Notes under the pieces: generated by a model
The model's database searches: none
Seen by the model: the letters and a program-made list of their open reading frames with translations, nothing else
Told to the model about the DNA's origin: nothing
Shown here: positions 6,947-13,157 of the stretch, piece by piece
Layout of the letters: every line of letters starts with the position of its first letter
Position numbering within the stretch: position 1 is the first letter of the stretch
Made by a program: the position numbers and the translations under genes
Assembly (NCBI GenBank): GCA_031264475.1
Contig: JAISEA010000051.1
Span: 1 to 13,157 of the forward strand
Direction of reading: 5' to 3'
Origin: Treponema sp.
GTDB lineage: Bacteria > Spirochaetota > Spirochaetia > Treponematales > Breznakiellaceae
Length of the DNA stretch: 13,157 nt

Positions 6947-6963
6947 AATAAAACTCCTTTGTT

Positions 6964-7233
6964 CTAGGCTAAACTTGACCCACAAAAATCCTTATCCCCT
7001 CGAAATAAGGATGCTATACCGCAGAATTCAAGACTTGACTCCATGAATTCAAAACTTGACTCTATGAATTTAAAGTCTGACTCCATGAATTCAAAGTTTG
7101 ACTCTATGAATTTAAAACCTGACTCTATGAATTTAAAGTTTGACTCTATGAATTCAAAACTTGACTCCATGAATTCAGAATCTGACTCTATGAATTCAAA
7201 ACTTGACTCTATGAATTTAAAACCTGACTCCAT
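6964..7233 (-). CDS. possible 89-residue heptapeptide-repeat protein read from the repeat array
   Basis: On the rnf coding strand the 21-bp array reads as one open frame of seven-residue units of the form F-[EK]-F-[IM]-E-S-[GSDN], followed by a nonrepeat tail with two cysteines. The ATG at 7233 is preceded by AAGGA with an eight-base spacer, a usable ribosome binding site. The TAG lies just before the AGGAG site of the rnfG-slot gene. Variation among units changes residues rather than being silent, which does not favour protein-level selection. Arrays with a 21-bp period also stay open by chance on the other strand (7043-7240). It may be translated, perhaps only as a bridge for ribosomes between rnfD and rnfG, but I would not assert a functional protein. 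Confidence 0.25.
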   Translation of the reverse strand: MESGFKFIESSFEFIESDSEFMESSFEFIESNFKFIESGFKFIESNFEFMESDFKFIESSFEFMESSLEFCGIASLFRGDKDFCGSSLA

Positions 7234-7244
7234 AGAATAAATCC
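7022..7244. repeat. tandem array of nine 21-bp units plus partial ends
   Basis: Nine complete 21-bp units occupy 7037-7225, with partial units at 7022-7036 and 7226-7244. The conserved part of each unit is GACTC-Y-ATGAATT-Y-A, containing the palindrome TGAATTCA in units with C. Among the nine complete units every difference is a transition (C/T or A/G). The length never varies, unlike the 1687-2068 array. There are no spacers. Confidence 0.9.
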
Positions 7245-7342
7245 TTGTACTGCCAGATAAGAACCCTTTATGACAGAATGAACTTTGACTACTCGCTATA
7301 AGTTAAATCTCACCCGCCGTTTGTGTCCTAGGAGACCCCTCC

Positions 7343-8302
7343 CTATTCTTCAATCTTACTCTCTTTATACAGCAACCTGCTTTCCAATCTTTTGACCAAG
7401 GGGACCACCGCATTAAGCAGGATTATGGCGAAAAAAGCGCCGTAGAGTTCGTCACTCTGGTAGCGGAAGATAAAGGTAAAGACGCCCGCAAAGAGAGCGC
7501 AGATACACGCGCCTCTGTTAGATTTTGCACTAGTGACCGGTTCAGGCAACAAGAAGAAAGCGGCCACGATGGTTCCGCCTGATAGAAAAGCGGTCAGTAC
7601 ATCTCCATCACCGAAGAACTTGACCATTGCGCCGTAAACCGCAAGATAAACTACGGGAACACGCACACGAATAGTCTGAGACGCGGCTATAACGATGGTT
7701 CCTAAGAGAAGAGCAAGCAAGCCCCGATCAGCGATGATGGTCGCGCCTTTTGATCCGAGTATATCCAGATACCCTATAGGCAATTCCGCACCGGTCAGAG
7801 AGAATATAGTATTATTGAGGAAATTCGCCACAGGTTCAGCCGTGAAAAAGTCGCCAAACCCTCCAAGACGGGACGTACTACTTTCAATCGACGGCATCAT
7901 GGCTTTCTCAAAAACGCCGCTCCATGAGAAACGGACGAAAAGCCACCCACCGAGAGCCGGGTTCATCCAGTTTGCGCCGAGTCCTCCAAAGCTGTATTTG
8001 ACTACTATCATGGCGAAAATCGCGCCTATCGCCGCGTATACAGGATTGATACTATTCGGCAATAAAAGGGTCAGCACCAAAGCCGAAGCTATGGAACTAC
8101 CATCTCTTATCATCGCGCCTTTTTCCGTCCGAAAATAGATGACGAATTCGCATACAAACGCCGCGCCCACAGTAGTAACCGCGATGACAAGCGAGGAAAA
8201 TGAATCGGCGAGAGATGACTGAATGATCGCCAGCAACGCGGCGAGGCTCACTATCCACATACGTGGCGTCGTCTGCCGCACAAGACTAATTTGCGGTTTC
8301 AT
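7343..8302 (-). CDS. rnfD: RnfD-like membrane subunit lacking the flavinylated threonine
   Basis: RnfD (related to NqrB) is a multi-helix membrane subunit that normally holds FMN bound covalently to a threonine in an SGATP-type motif. This 319-residue protein keeps the family's clearest membrane motifs: KYSFGGLGANWMNPALGGW (102-120) and PEPVTSAKSNRG (253-264). At the expected flavin site the sequence is FFTAEPVAN (152-160), which aligns as A-E-P-V for A-T-P-L and puts Glu156 in place of the acceptor threonine. A later GAT (186-188) falls in the loop matching the family's GSIGETS element, so it is not the flavin site. I chose the ATG at 8302: it overlaps the rnfC stop as ATGA and has GGAGGA six bases upstream. 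The longer frame to 8401 would run 100 bases into rnfC. Family call secure. Confidence 0.9.
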   Translation of the reverse strand: MKPQISLVRQTTPRMWIVSLAALLAIIQSSLADSFSSLVIAVTTVGAAFVCEFVIYFRTEKGAMIRDGSSIASALVLTLLLPNSINPVYAAIGAIFAMIVVKYSFGGLGANWMNPALGGWLFVRFSWSGVFEKAMMPSIESSTSRLGGFGDFFTAEPVANFLNNTIFSLTGAELPIGYLDILGSKGATIIADRGLLALLLGTIVIAASQTIRVRVPVVYLAVYGAMVKFFGDGDVLTAFLSGGTIVAAFFLLPEPVTSAKSNRGACICALFAGVFTFIFRYQSDELYGAFFAIILLNAVVPLVKRLESRLLYKESKIEE

Positions 8303-9606
8303 ACTGTCCTCCGATTTGCCTGAGATTCGTAGATGATGGTCTTCAATGGTATCCGTGAAGGACAGACCGTTTCGCAACACCCGCAACCGTAACATCCGCA
8401 CGCCGCAAGAACGCCTTCTGTCTTACAGCGTTTGAACAGCTCCTCCGGATCAAGCCCTACAGGACAGACGCTTCTACATTCACCACAGTCGATGCAACTC
8501 CGCTCGACCGTTCCACCGACCTGTTCTTTTTTCAATGCGGACACCGCGTAGCTGTTCTTGACAATTGGTTCGTCGATGTCGAGGACGGTGCGCCCCATCA
8601 ATGGAGAGCCTATCACGATACGTTCCGGCACATCTTCGAATCCACCGCATTGGTCGAAGACGTCCCTCAGGCGCGTACCGATGCGGACTTTCAGTACTTT
8701 CGGCTCTTTGACTGCGGAACCACCCACCGCAACATATCTGTCCAGTATGGGCTTCCTAAATTTAACCGCGTCAAAGACCGCTACTATGGTAGCGGGCCCC
8801 GCTATAAAAAAACGTCCCAGATCGTCTTTCTCATTCTTTTCATAAGTACGAAGCGCCAATTCTAGTTCTCTTCTGTTCCGTTGTGGGTATTTATTGCCCA
8901 CAATGACCAAATCTGTAGAGACTTTTTGCGCCAATGGATGTTGAGAAGCTTCTGCAATCAGCCGTGCCGCCAGCTTATTCTCGTTTTTCGATGACACATA
9001 AATGATTCTGCTTGCCTTGCACGCGCGAGCGGCGATGAAAGCGCCTTCAACTACATCTTTCAAGCGGCTGTTGCACAATGTTATATCCGCGGCGAGCCAG
9101 GGATCATCAAACACACATCTGACCACGAGTGTTATAGTATCTGAAACCGGACTCAATTCGGAGAGCAAATCCGCCAGAGGTCTCCCTCCGTCGTCCATCT
9201 CCACGATACCGTATTCCGCAATGATGCGCTGAATCTCAGAAGGAGGCAAATCTTCCCAAGGGTGTGGCGTCTCTGGTTTACCTAGTTTCTCGAAACTACC
9301 CTCCAACCGTACAACCAAAGCCTCATTTGCCTCACCGTCAATGGTTTTCCAAGAAGCCATACGTACCACTTTGCCCGGAACGGTTGCGTGGACGTTTGCC
9401 GAACCTACGCCTTGTCCTCGTCCTATGAGCATCCCTTCTTTCACGTATTCACCAATGAAAACAATCGGATACGCCTTAGTGCCCGTATGTTGAATCAAGG
9501 GAATCACAGAAAACACGGGCAAAAAAGCCGTTTCAAACTCGCGAGGCGCGAATGGATCTTCAAAAGCAATGCCGCCGCGGGGCATGGAGTAAACTTTTAC
9601 ACTCAT
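8299..9606 (-). CDS. rnfC: RnfC-like electron-input subunit with degenerate nucleotide/flavin site
   Basis: RnfC is the peripheral subunit that usually exchanges electrons with NADH through FMN and passes them over two 4Fe-4S clusters. The 435-residue product has the right order: an N-terminal barrel-sandwich region (LIQHTG 37-42, VHATVPGKV 72-80), a Rossmann-like centre, an SLBB-type segment (about 300-345) and a C-terminal ferredoxin domain with two CxxCxxCxxxCP motifs (Cys371/374/377/381 and Cys405/408/411/415). The glycine-rich loop, GLGGAGFPT in the family, reads EMDDGGRPL (136-144). The following AECEPY reads VFDDPW (165-170), and KYPQGGEK reads KYPQRNRR (239-246). It is therefore unlikely to bind NADH and FMN in the usual way. 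The ATG overlaps the stop of the 502-residue gene, with GGAGG eleven bases upstream. Confidence 0.9.
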   Translation of the reverse strand: MSVKVYSMPRGGIAFEDPFAPREFETAFLPVFSVIPLIQHTGTKAYPIVFIGEYVKEGMLIGRGQGVGSANVHATVPGKVVRMASWKTIDGEANEALVVRLEGSFEKLGKPETPHPWEDLPPSEIQRIIAEYGIVEMDDGGRPLADLLSELSPVSDTITLVVRCVFDDPWLAADITLCNSRLKDVVEGAFIAARACKASRIIYVSSKNENKLAARLIAEASQHPLAQKVSTDLVIVGNKYPQRNRRELELALRTYEKNEKDDLGRFFIAGPATIVAVFDAVKFRKPILDRYVAVGGSAVKEPKVLKVRIGTRLRDVFDQCGGFEDVPERIVIGSPLMGRTVLDIDEPIVKNSYAVSALKKEQVGGTVERSCIDCGECRSVCPVGLDPEELFKRCKTEGVLAACGCYGCGCCETVCPSRIPLKTIIYESQANRRTV

Positions 9607-11111
9607 GCCGCTATCCGCCTCCGGAACAACTTCCGTTTTTCATCATATATAAACATCTTTTTCTTCTTACTCCCTTGTCTCTTAGGGAAAAAACCAAGCA
9701 AAGCCGAGACGCAAAGCGGAACTAATAAGGCTAACAATACGAATTCTTCTGATCCGAAAGTCGGAATATTGAAATTCGATGCGCCAGAAACGAGCGCACC
9801 TCCCGCTTGTACACCATTATGTTCTGGTTTCTCCAAAAAATTCATCAGTTTCTTTAAAGAAAATTCTTTCGGAATAAATTCCGGTAATTTTTCTTTATCA
9901 TAGGGTCTTGTACCTGCGATAAGCCCATCGTCTCCCAGGTAATATTCCTCATAATCTGTTTTGCCGTTGCTATTCAGCCTCATCGTAGAAAAACCGCTCT
10001 GAAAGGCAATGTGTTTTTGGTATTCGCTTTCGTCAATCAAACCCGTCGGGTCGCCCCATTCTCCAACATTGGGATCGGATTGTATGTCCAACACGCCGGG
10101 CAAGAACAGTATCACTACAGCGGCTATGCTAAAAGGAAGCGTGTTCTTTGCAAATAGAGGCTCTTTTCTGGTTATTCTGATTATTGGAATCGGCATAAAC
10201 CTACCTCTGCGCATATTTTCAGCTCGCACGATTGCGATAAGTAAGACTATCATAAAAAAACAACAGAAAGTTCCCGTCATAAGCACTGTCGCTATTTCAC
10301 TTCTCTTTCCTATGAAAAAATAGCCCATGATAAATAAAATAAACAAAGCTGTGCGAAAAGGAAATCGTTGAAAGAGTTTCATATTTTTCAAACGGGGAAA
10401 TCGGAACCATTCCCTTACTTTTCTGATATTTTTTTCGCACAGGCAGGCGAAGAAGAACTCTTTCAAAGGCTCGTATGTGATACCGCCTGCCGCAAGTAGG
10501 AATGTGGTCATGGCAAGACCGGGTATGCCGGTGAAGGCGAAACCTGCGGTCAACGGCAGAAGCAAAAAACCTATCCATAACGGTTTTGTCAACAGGAGCG
10601 CCGTCAACGCCGCGACACAGAAAACAGCTACATATAACCACGCCGACTTTTCGTAGCCCAAAAATTCTATGGTAAAAGGAATATCCTGTAGGACAGATGC
10701 AAAATCCGCCTGTATGACGATTGTTTCACGCTTACTCGTCTCTGGTAAAAGCGGTACGAAGAATAACCGTCGATCTTCCCTAATAAAAAAGGCGCTCATT
10801 CGCCCCGCGTATCCATCGTTCCGCGGATCAAAATTCTCTATTTTCCCCTGAAATTCATCCAGAGGAATCTCTTTTATCCTGTCAAAATCGTTTAGAAAAA
10901 CGGTCTGTGTTGACTCGGAAATGTAATTCCTACCAATTTCGCTTTTGGCGAGTCGTTCTCCAATCTCCCTGTCGTTAAGCGATGCGTCAAAGGACAGAAC
11001 CGCGTATTCATAGCCGCCTTCTTTAGGCGCTGTCTTCAACCCGGTGAACAGAAGAATAGCCGCGAAACTAAGAGAGCATAAAATTGTTATCGACGCAAGA
11101 ACGAATTTCAT
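9603..11111 (-). CDS. unrecognised 502-residue membrane protein, first gene of the rnf run
   Basis: I do not recognise a family. The N-terminus is a membrane helix or uncleaved signal (about 4-24), followed by an exported domain (about 28-152). Next come roughly six more hydrophobic segments (about 156-175, 178-213 possibly as two, 253-268, 275-296, 325-342), a second exported-looking domain (about 344-455), a last helix (456-475) and a strongly basic cytoplasmic tail (KKKK at 482-485, RRR at 497-499). The second domain has an SGAS sequence (442-445), loosely like the SGAT site of flavinylated proteins but without their upstream aspartate. Its TGA overlaps the rnfC ATG, so it is translationally coupled to the complex and is probably an extra subunit or assembly factor. 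No good ribosome binding site is visible before the ATG. Confidence 0.75.
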   Translation of the reverse strand: MKFVLASITILCSLSFAAILLFTGLKTAPKEGGYEYAVLSFDASLNDREIGERLAKSEIGRNYISESTQTVFLNDFDRIKEIPLDEFQGKIENFDPRNDGYAGRMSAFFIREDRRLFFVPLLPETSKRETIVIQADFASVLQDIPFTIEFLGYEKSAWLYVAVFCVAALTALLLTKPLWIGFLLLPLTAGFAFTGIPGLAMTTFLLAAGGITYEPLKEFFFACLCEKNIRKVREWFRFPRLKNMKLFQRFPFRTALFILFIMGYFFIGKRSEIATVLMTGTFCCFFMIVLLIAIVRAENMRRGRFMPIPIIRITRKEPLFAKNTLPFSIAAVVILFLPGVLDIQSDPNVGEWGDPTGLIDESEYQKHIAFQSGFSTMRLNSNGKTDYEEYYLGDDGLIAGTRPYDKEKLPEFIPKEFSLKKLMNFLEKPEHNGVQAGGALVSGASNFNIPTFGSEEFVLLALLVPLCVSALLGFFPKRQGSKKKKMFIYDEKRKLFRRRIAA

Positions 11112-11123
11112 CGTTATGTGTAG

Positions 11124-11206
11124 GGAGTGGAGAGTGGGGAAATAGGTTGAAAATATGCAATTCCAAGCAATGTTTATAAGGACGAACCTATTCCCATTTC
11201 CACTCC
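11124..11206. repeat. long imperfect inverted repeat upstream of the rnf run
   Basis: The arm at 11124-11148 (ending GGGGAAATAGGTT) is mirrored by the arm at 11185-11206 (starting AACCTATTCCCATTTCC), with a 36-base loop. The outer stem GGAGTGG pairs with CCACTCC and the inner AATAGGTT with AACCTATT; mismatches or bulges lie between. It occupies most of the 108-bp gap between the DUF212 gene and the 502-residue gene. It could be a leader structure for the rnf run, the 3' structure of the upstream gene, or a remnant of a small inverted-repeat element. There is no U-tract on the minus strand. Confidence 0.5.
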
Positions 11207-11219
11207 GCGCTATCTCCTT

Positions 11220-11690
11220 CTATAAAAAGGCATAAGCCGCGGCTATGAACACGCCGAGCAACGCGCCGACAGCGACCTCAAGCGGCTTGTGTCCGTGAAT
11301 TTCCTTTACAGGCTTGAATTCAATATCCAATTTTTCGGCGACGGCTTTTCCGAGCATATTTAAACTCCGCGCCTGAAGCCCGGAGGACCGTCTGACCCCC
11401 AGAGCGTCCCGCATGACAATGAGGGCGAGCCAGAAAGATACGATGAATACGTTAGACCCGACTCCCTCGGTGAAAGCCGCGGACGTTGTCATCGCCGCGA
11501 CGAGAGCTGCGTGGCTGGACGGCATACCGCCGGTCCGCCACGCCAACGCCAAAAACACATCTCGCGCTCCCTTCTTATGCGAACTTAATAAAACAATCAT
11601 CGCTTTGATAAGTTGCGCGAAAAACCAGCTCGTTATGGACGCTAGGAAGATCGGATTTTCAAAAAACGCTTTTAATGACTGTGTTCTCAT
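11220..11690 (-). CDS. divergent PAP2-family (DUF212/YuiD-like) membrane protein
   Basis: This 156-residue protein matches the DUF212 family, often annotated as acid phosphatase/vanadium-dependent haloperoxidase related, which includes Bacillus YuiD. Conserved blocks are TGGMPSSH (53-60, PAP2-like phosphate-site histidine), RDALGVRRSSGLQA (94-107) and EIHGHKPLEV (130-139, second histidine), with hydrophobic helices around 12-35, 60-73, 80-95 and 138-155. Such proteins probably act on a phosphorylated lipid or isoprenoid-type substrate in the membrane, but I know of no defined substrate. The length is typical and the protein looks intact. It is 72 bp after the GH1 gene and 108 bp before the rnf run on the same strand. 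There is no strong ribosome binding site at the ATG. Confidence 0.88.
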   Translation of the reverse strand: MRTQSLKAFFENPIFLASITSWFFAQLIKAMIVLLSSHKKGARDVFLALAWRTGGMPSSHAALVAAMTTSAAFTEGVGSNVFIVSFWLALIVMRDALGVRRSSGLQARSLNMLGKAVAEKLDIEFKPVKEIHGHKPLEVAVGALLGVFIAAAYAFL

Positions 11691-11716
11691 CGGACATCGA
11701 ACCTCTATAGAGATTA

Positions 11717-11752
11717 GGAGAAGGCTCCGAGTTTTAACCGCGAGCCTCCTCC
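11717..11752 (-). terminator. hairpin after the GH1 gene
   Basis: GGAGAAGGCTC (11717-11727) pairs with GAGCCTCCTCC (11742-11752), with a perfect inner GGCTC/GAGCC stem, a 14-base loop and a couple of mismatches. It sits in the gap downstream of the GH1 stop. On the minus strand it is followed by TAATCT rather than a run of U, so termination is probably partial. Confidence 0.4.
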
Positions 11753-11762
11753 TTTGTTCTCC

Positions 11763-13088
11763 TTACTCCACGTATCCGGCAATCACATCTCTGAGGAAAT
11801 AGGCGCTATCTTTCAGCGTCCGTTTCTGGGTGTTATAGTCCACGTACACGATACCGAAACGTTTTGTGTAGCCACAAGCCCATTCAAAATTGTCTAATAG
11901 TGACCATACGAAATAGCCTTTGAGTGGAACGCCATCCTCTATGAGTTGCGAACAGACCGCCAGATGTTTCTTTAAATAGTCTATACGATTCTGATCGTGA
12001 ATACGACCATCCGATGCCACAACGTCCGTTACAGCCGCGCCGTTTTCCGTGACATAGATAGGAATCTTTCCGCAAGCCGCATCGTTTACCCATTTAATTT
12101 GTCGGTAGAGTCCGTTAGGTACGATAGGCCACCCCATATCGGTGTGTTCCTGCCAGAACGGGGCGTCGCTGTAGTCTGCTGGGTTGTCTTTATCCGCGGA
12201 AACCGCGTTTTCAAAGTAATAATTCAGCCCGATAAAGTCTATTTTTTCGGCAATGGCTTCCATGTCGCCTGATTCGATGGGCATCTTCCACCCGTTTTCC
12301 GCTAGTGCGTTGTTGGGATAACCTTTACCTAAGAGGGGAAATACGAACAATTCCGCCCCACAGGAGCGGGCAAATTGCGCCGCGGCGATGTCTGCCGGGT
12401 TTTTAGTTGCGGGGCGGGGCGTGTTGATATTCAAAGCGATGCCTATGGGCGCCTTGAGTTCGGTCTGACGGTAAGCCTGAACCGCCTTGGCGTGGGCTAG
12501 GAGGACGTGGTGTACCGCGCGCATACATTGGGCGGGGTCTCTGACACCGGGCGCATGCCTACCTTCCATATAGCCTATGAATGTGATACAGAGCGGTTCG
12601 TTCATGGTTATCCATTGGTCTACGCAGTCGCCCAATTCTTTGAAGCAGACTTTTGCGTATTCGACAAAGGCGTCCACGATAAAGCGTTCCGCCCATCCGC
12701 CCTTATCCTGCAAGACTTGGGGTAAATCCCAGTGGTAAAGGGTGGCGCAAGCTTGAATGTCGTATTTATGCAGTTCCGCGCAGAGGTTTCGGTAATAAGC
12801 GACACCTTCGGGGTTTACCGCTCCTGTGCCGCCGAGGAGGATTCGGCACCACGATATGGAAAAGCGATAACTCTTGAAACCGAGTTTTGCGATAAGCGCG
12901 GCGTCTTCTTTATAGCGGTGGTATTGGTCGCAAGCCACATCCCCGTTTTCGCCGGCAAACGTAGCGCCCGGAATACGGCAGAACGTATCCCAGATGCTTT
13001 CACAGCGCCCGCCTTCACGACACGCGCCTTCTACCTGGTACGCGGCAGTCGCCACGCCCCATAAAAAATCTTCAGGAAATCTTTTCAT
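11763..13088 (-). CDS. GH1 family beta-glucosidase
   Basis: The 441-residue protein is a complete GH1 retaining beta-glucosidase, releasing glucose from cellobiose or other beta-glucosides. The N-terminal signature is FLWGVATAAYQVEGA (8-22), followed by YHWDLPQ (118-124), the acid/base in TMNEP (Glu164) and the nucleophile in YVTENG (Glu348). The sugar-contacting block SLLDNFEWACGY (396-407) followed by KRFG has the glucosidase pattern rather than the lysine/serine phosphate-binding pattern of 6-phospho-beta-glucosidases, so a nonphosphorylated substrate is expected. There is no signal peptide, so the enzyme is cytoplasmic and depends on uptake of beta-glucosides. No ribosome binding site precedes the ATG; the promoter abuts it. 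The gene starts the minus-strand series in the window. Confidence 0.96.
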   Translation of the reverse strand: MKRFPEDFLWGVATAAYQVEGACREGGRCESIWDTFCRIPGATFAGENGDVACDQYHRYKEDAALIAKLGFKSYRFSISWCRILLGGTGAVNPEGVAYYRNLCAELHKYDIQACATLYHWDLPQVLQDKGGWAERFIVDAFVEYAKVCFKELGDCVDQWITMNEPLCITFIGYMEGRHAPGVRDPAQCMRAVHHVLLAHAKAVQAYRQTELKAPIGIALNINTPRPATKNPADIAAAQFARSCGAELFVFPLLGKGYPNNALAENGWKMPIESGDMEAIAEKIDFIGLNYYFENAVSADKDNPADYSDAPFWQEHTDMGWPIVPNGLYRQIKWVNDAACGKIPIYVTENGAAVTDVVASDGRIHDQNRIDYLKKHLAVCSQLIEDGVPLKGYFVWSLLDNFEWACGYTKRFGIVYVDYNTQKRTLKDSAYFLRDVIAGYVE

Positions 13089-13094
13089 AAAAAT

Positions 13095-13123
13095 ATACTA
13101 ACATAAAAGAGAGTGATTGACAA
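13095..13123 (-). promoter_or_regulatory. GH1 promoter placed directly on the start codon
   Basis: On the minus strand a -35-like TTGTCA (13118-13123) and a -10-like TAGTAT (13095-13100) are 17 bp apart. Exactly six bases (ATTTTT) separate the -10 from the ATG, so transcription should start at about the first base of the start codon. No Shine-Dalgarno is present. The arrangement is the same as at purM. Confidence 0.5.
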
Positions 13124-13148
13124 GCACGCAAAGACGGTTTTTGTTTGT

Positions 13149-13157
13149 GGTGTCAGA
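13149..13157. repeat. truncated GGTGTCAGA palindrome element at the window edge
   Basis: GGTGTCAGA at the last nine bases matches the left part of the minus-strand reading of the GGTGTCTGACACC palindrome found at 1512-1524. The rest lies outside the window, so this is a partial match only. Confidence 0.3.

Larger units (their letters stand above)
6947..7342. other. 396-bp gap inside the rnf run, mostly repeat array
   Basis: This is the only sizeable gap between adjacent rnf genes. It holds the 21-bp array (7022-7244), the possible repeat-coded frame, the ribosome binding site of the rnfG-slot gene (CTCCT at 6954-6958) and about 100 bp of unassigned sequence next to the rnfD end. In that last part I find neither a strong terminator nor a clear promoter, so transcription probably reads through. 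Confidence 0.6.

Noticed and set aside
6947..6985. Longer start for the rnfG-slot protein at 6985
   Set aside because: The codon is TTG without a clear ribosome binding site. The TTG at 6946 has AGGAG at seven bases and begins at the membrane helix.
7043..7240. 65-residue plus-strand frame over the second array
   Set aside because: It runs opposite to the operon, has no ribosome binding site and no nonrepeat sequence; it is a by-product of the 21-bp period.
7022..7244. CRISPR array
   Set aside because: The 21-bp units abut directly with no spacers.
7533..7700. RnfD GAT sequence (residues 186-188) as the flavin-attachment site
   Set aside because: It aligns with the GSIGETS loop after the expected site, lacks the following proline and is not in the SGATP context.
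8303..8401. Longer RnfD start giving 352 residues
   Set aside because: It would overlap rnfC by about 100 bases and adds residues without family resemblance. The ATG at 8302 has a good ribosome binding site and an ATGA overlap.

Overview
The window looks like chromosomal DNA from a spirochaete, most likely a Treponema-like gut or host-associated species. This rests on gene content rather than on any marker gene: an Rnf-type membrane complex preceded by an unfamiliar membrane protein, a divergent GH57 protein, a YuiD-type PAP2-like protein and a GH1 beta-glucosidase. The genus call is inference. Abundant short repeats add a second theme.

Layout: purM (212-1252) is the only gene on the plus strand and has its own compact promoter. 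Every other gene, from 13088 down to 2138, is on the minus strand. purM and the glycosyltransferase converge on an 885-bp gene-free zone (1253-2137). That zone holds REP-like hairpins, a 76-bp tandem duplication, GGTGTCTGACACC palindromes and a 17-unit array of 21/22-bp repeats. In minus-strand transcription order the rest is: GH1 beta-glucosidase (13088-11763), DUF212/YuiD-like protein (11690-11220), unrecognised 502-residue membrane protein (11111-9603), RnfC (9606-8299), RnfD (8302-7343), a 21-bp repeat array (7022-7244), a small protein in the rnfG slot (6946-6551), RnfE (6554-5934), RnfA (5937-5356), GH57-like protein (5265-3337) and a GT4 glycosyltransferase (3265-2138).

The 502-residue gene and rnfC, rnfC and rnfD, rnfG and rnfE, and rnfE and rnfA are each joined by ATGA stop/start overlaps, so they form one translationally coupled unit. 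The repeat array interrupts it only between rnfD and rnfG.

The main finding is that this Rnf-like complex appears to lack most of its usual redox equipment while all frames stay open. RnfA has glycine at both positions where the family has the iron-sulfur cysteines. RnfD has glutamate where the flavin-carrying threonine is expected. The rnfG-slot protein is about 131 residues and has no flavinylation motif. RnfC has lost the glycine-rich nucleotide/flavin loop but keeps both 4Fe-4S motifs. No rnfB is present. The GH57 protein next door likewise keeps its fold-level motifs but lacks the catalytic nucleophile. The cluster may therefore be a rewired or non-catalytic derivative of Rnf. These calls come from aligning by eye to family motifs recalled from memory; no database or structure search was run.
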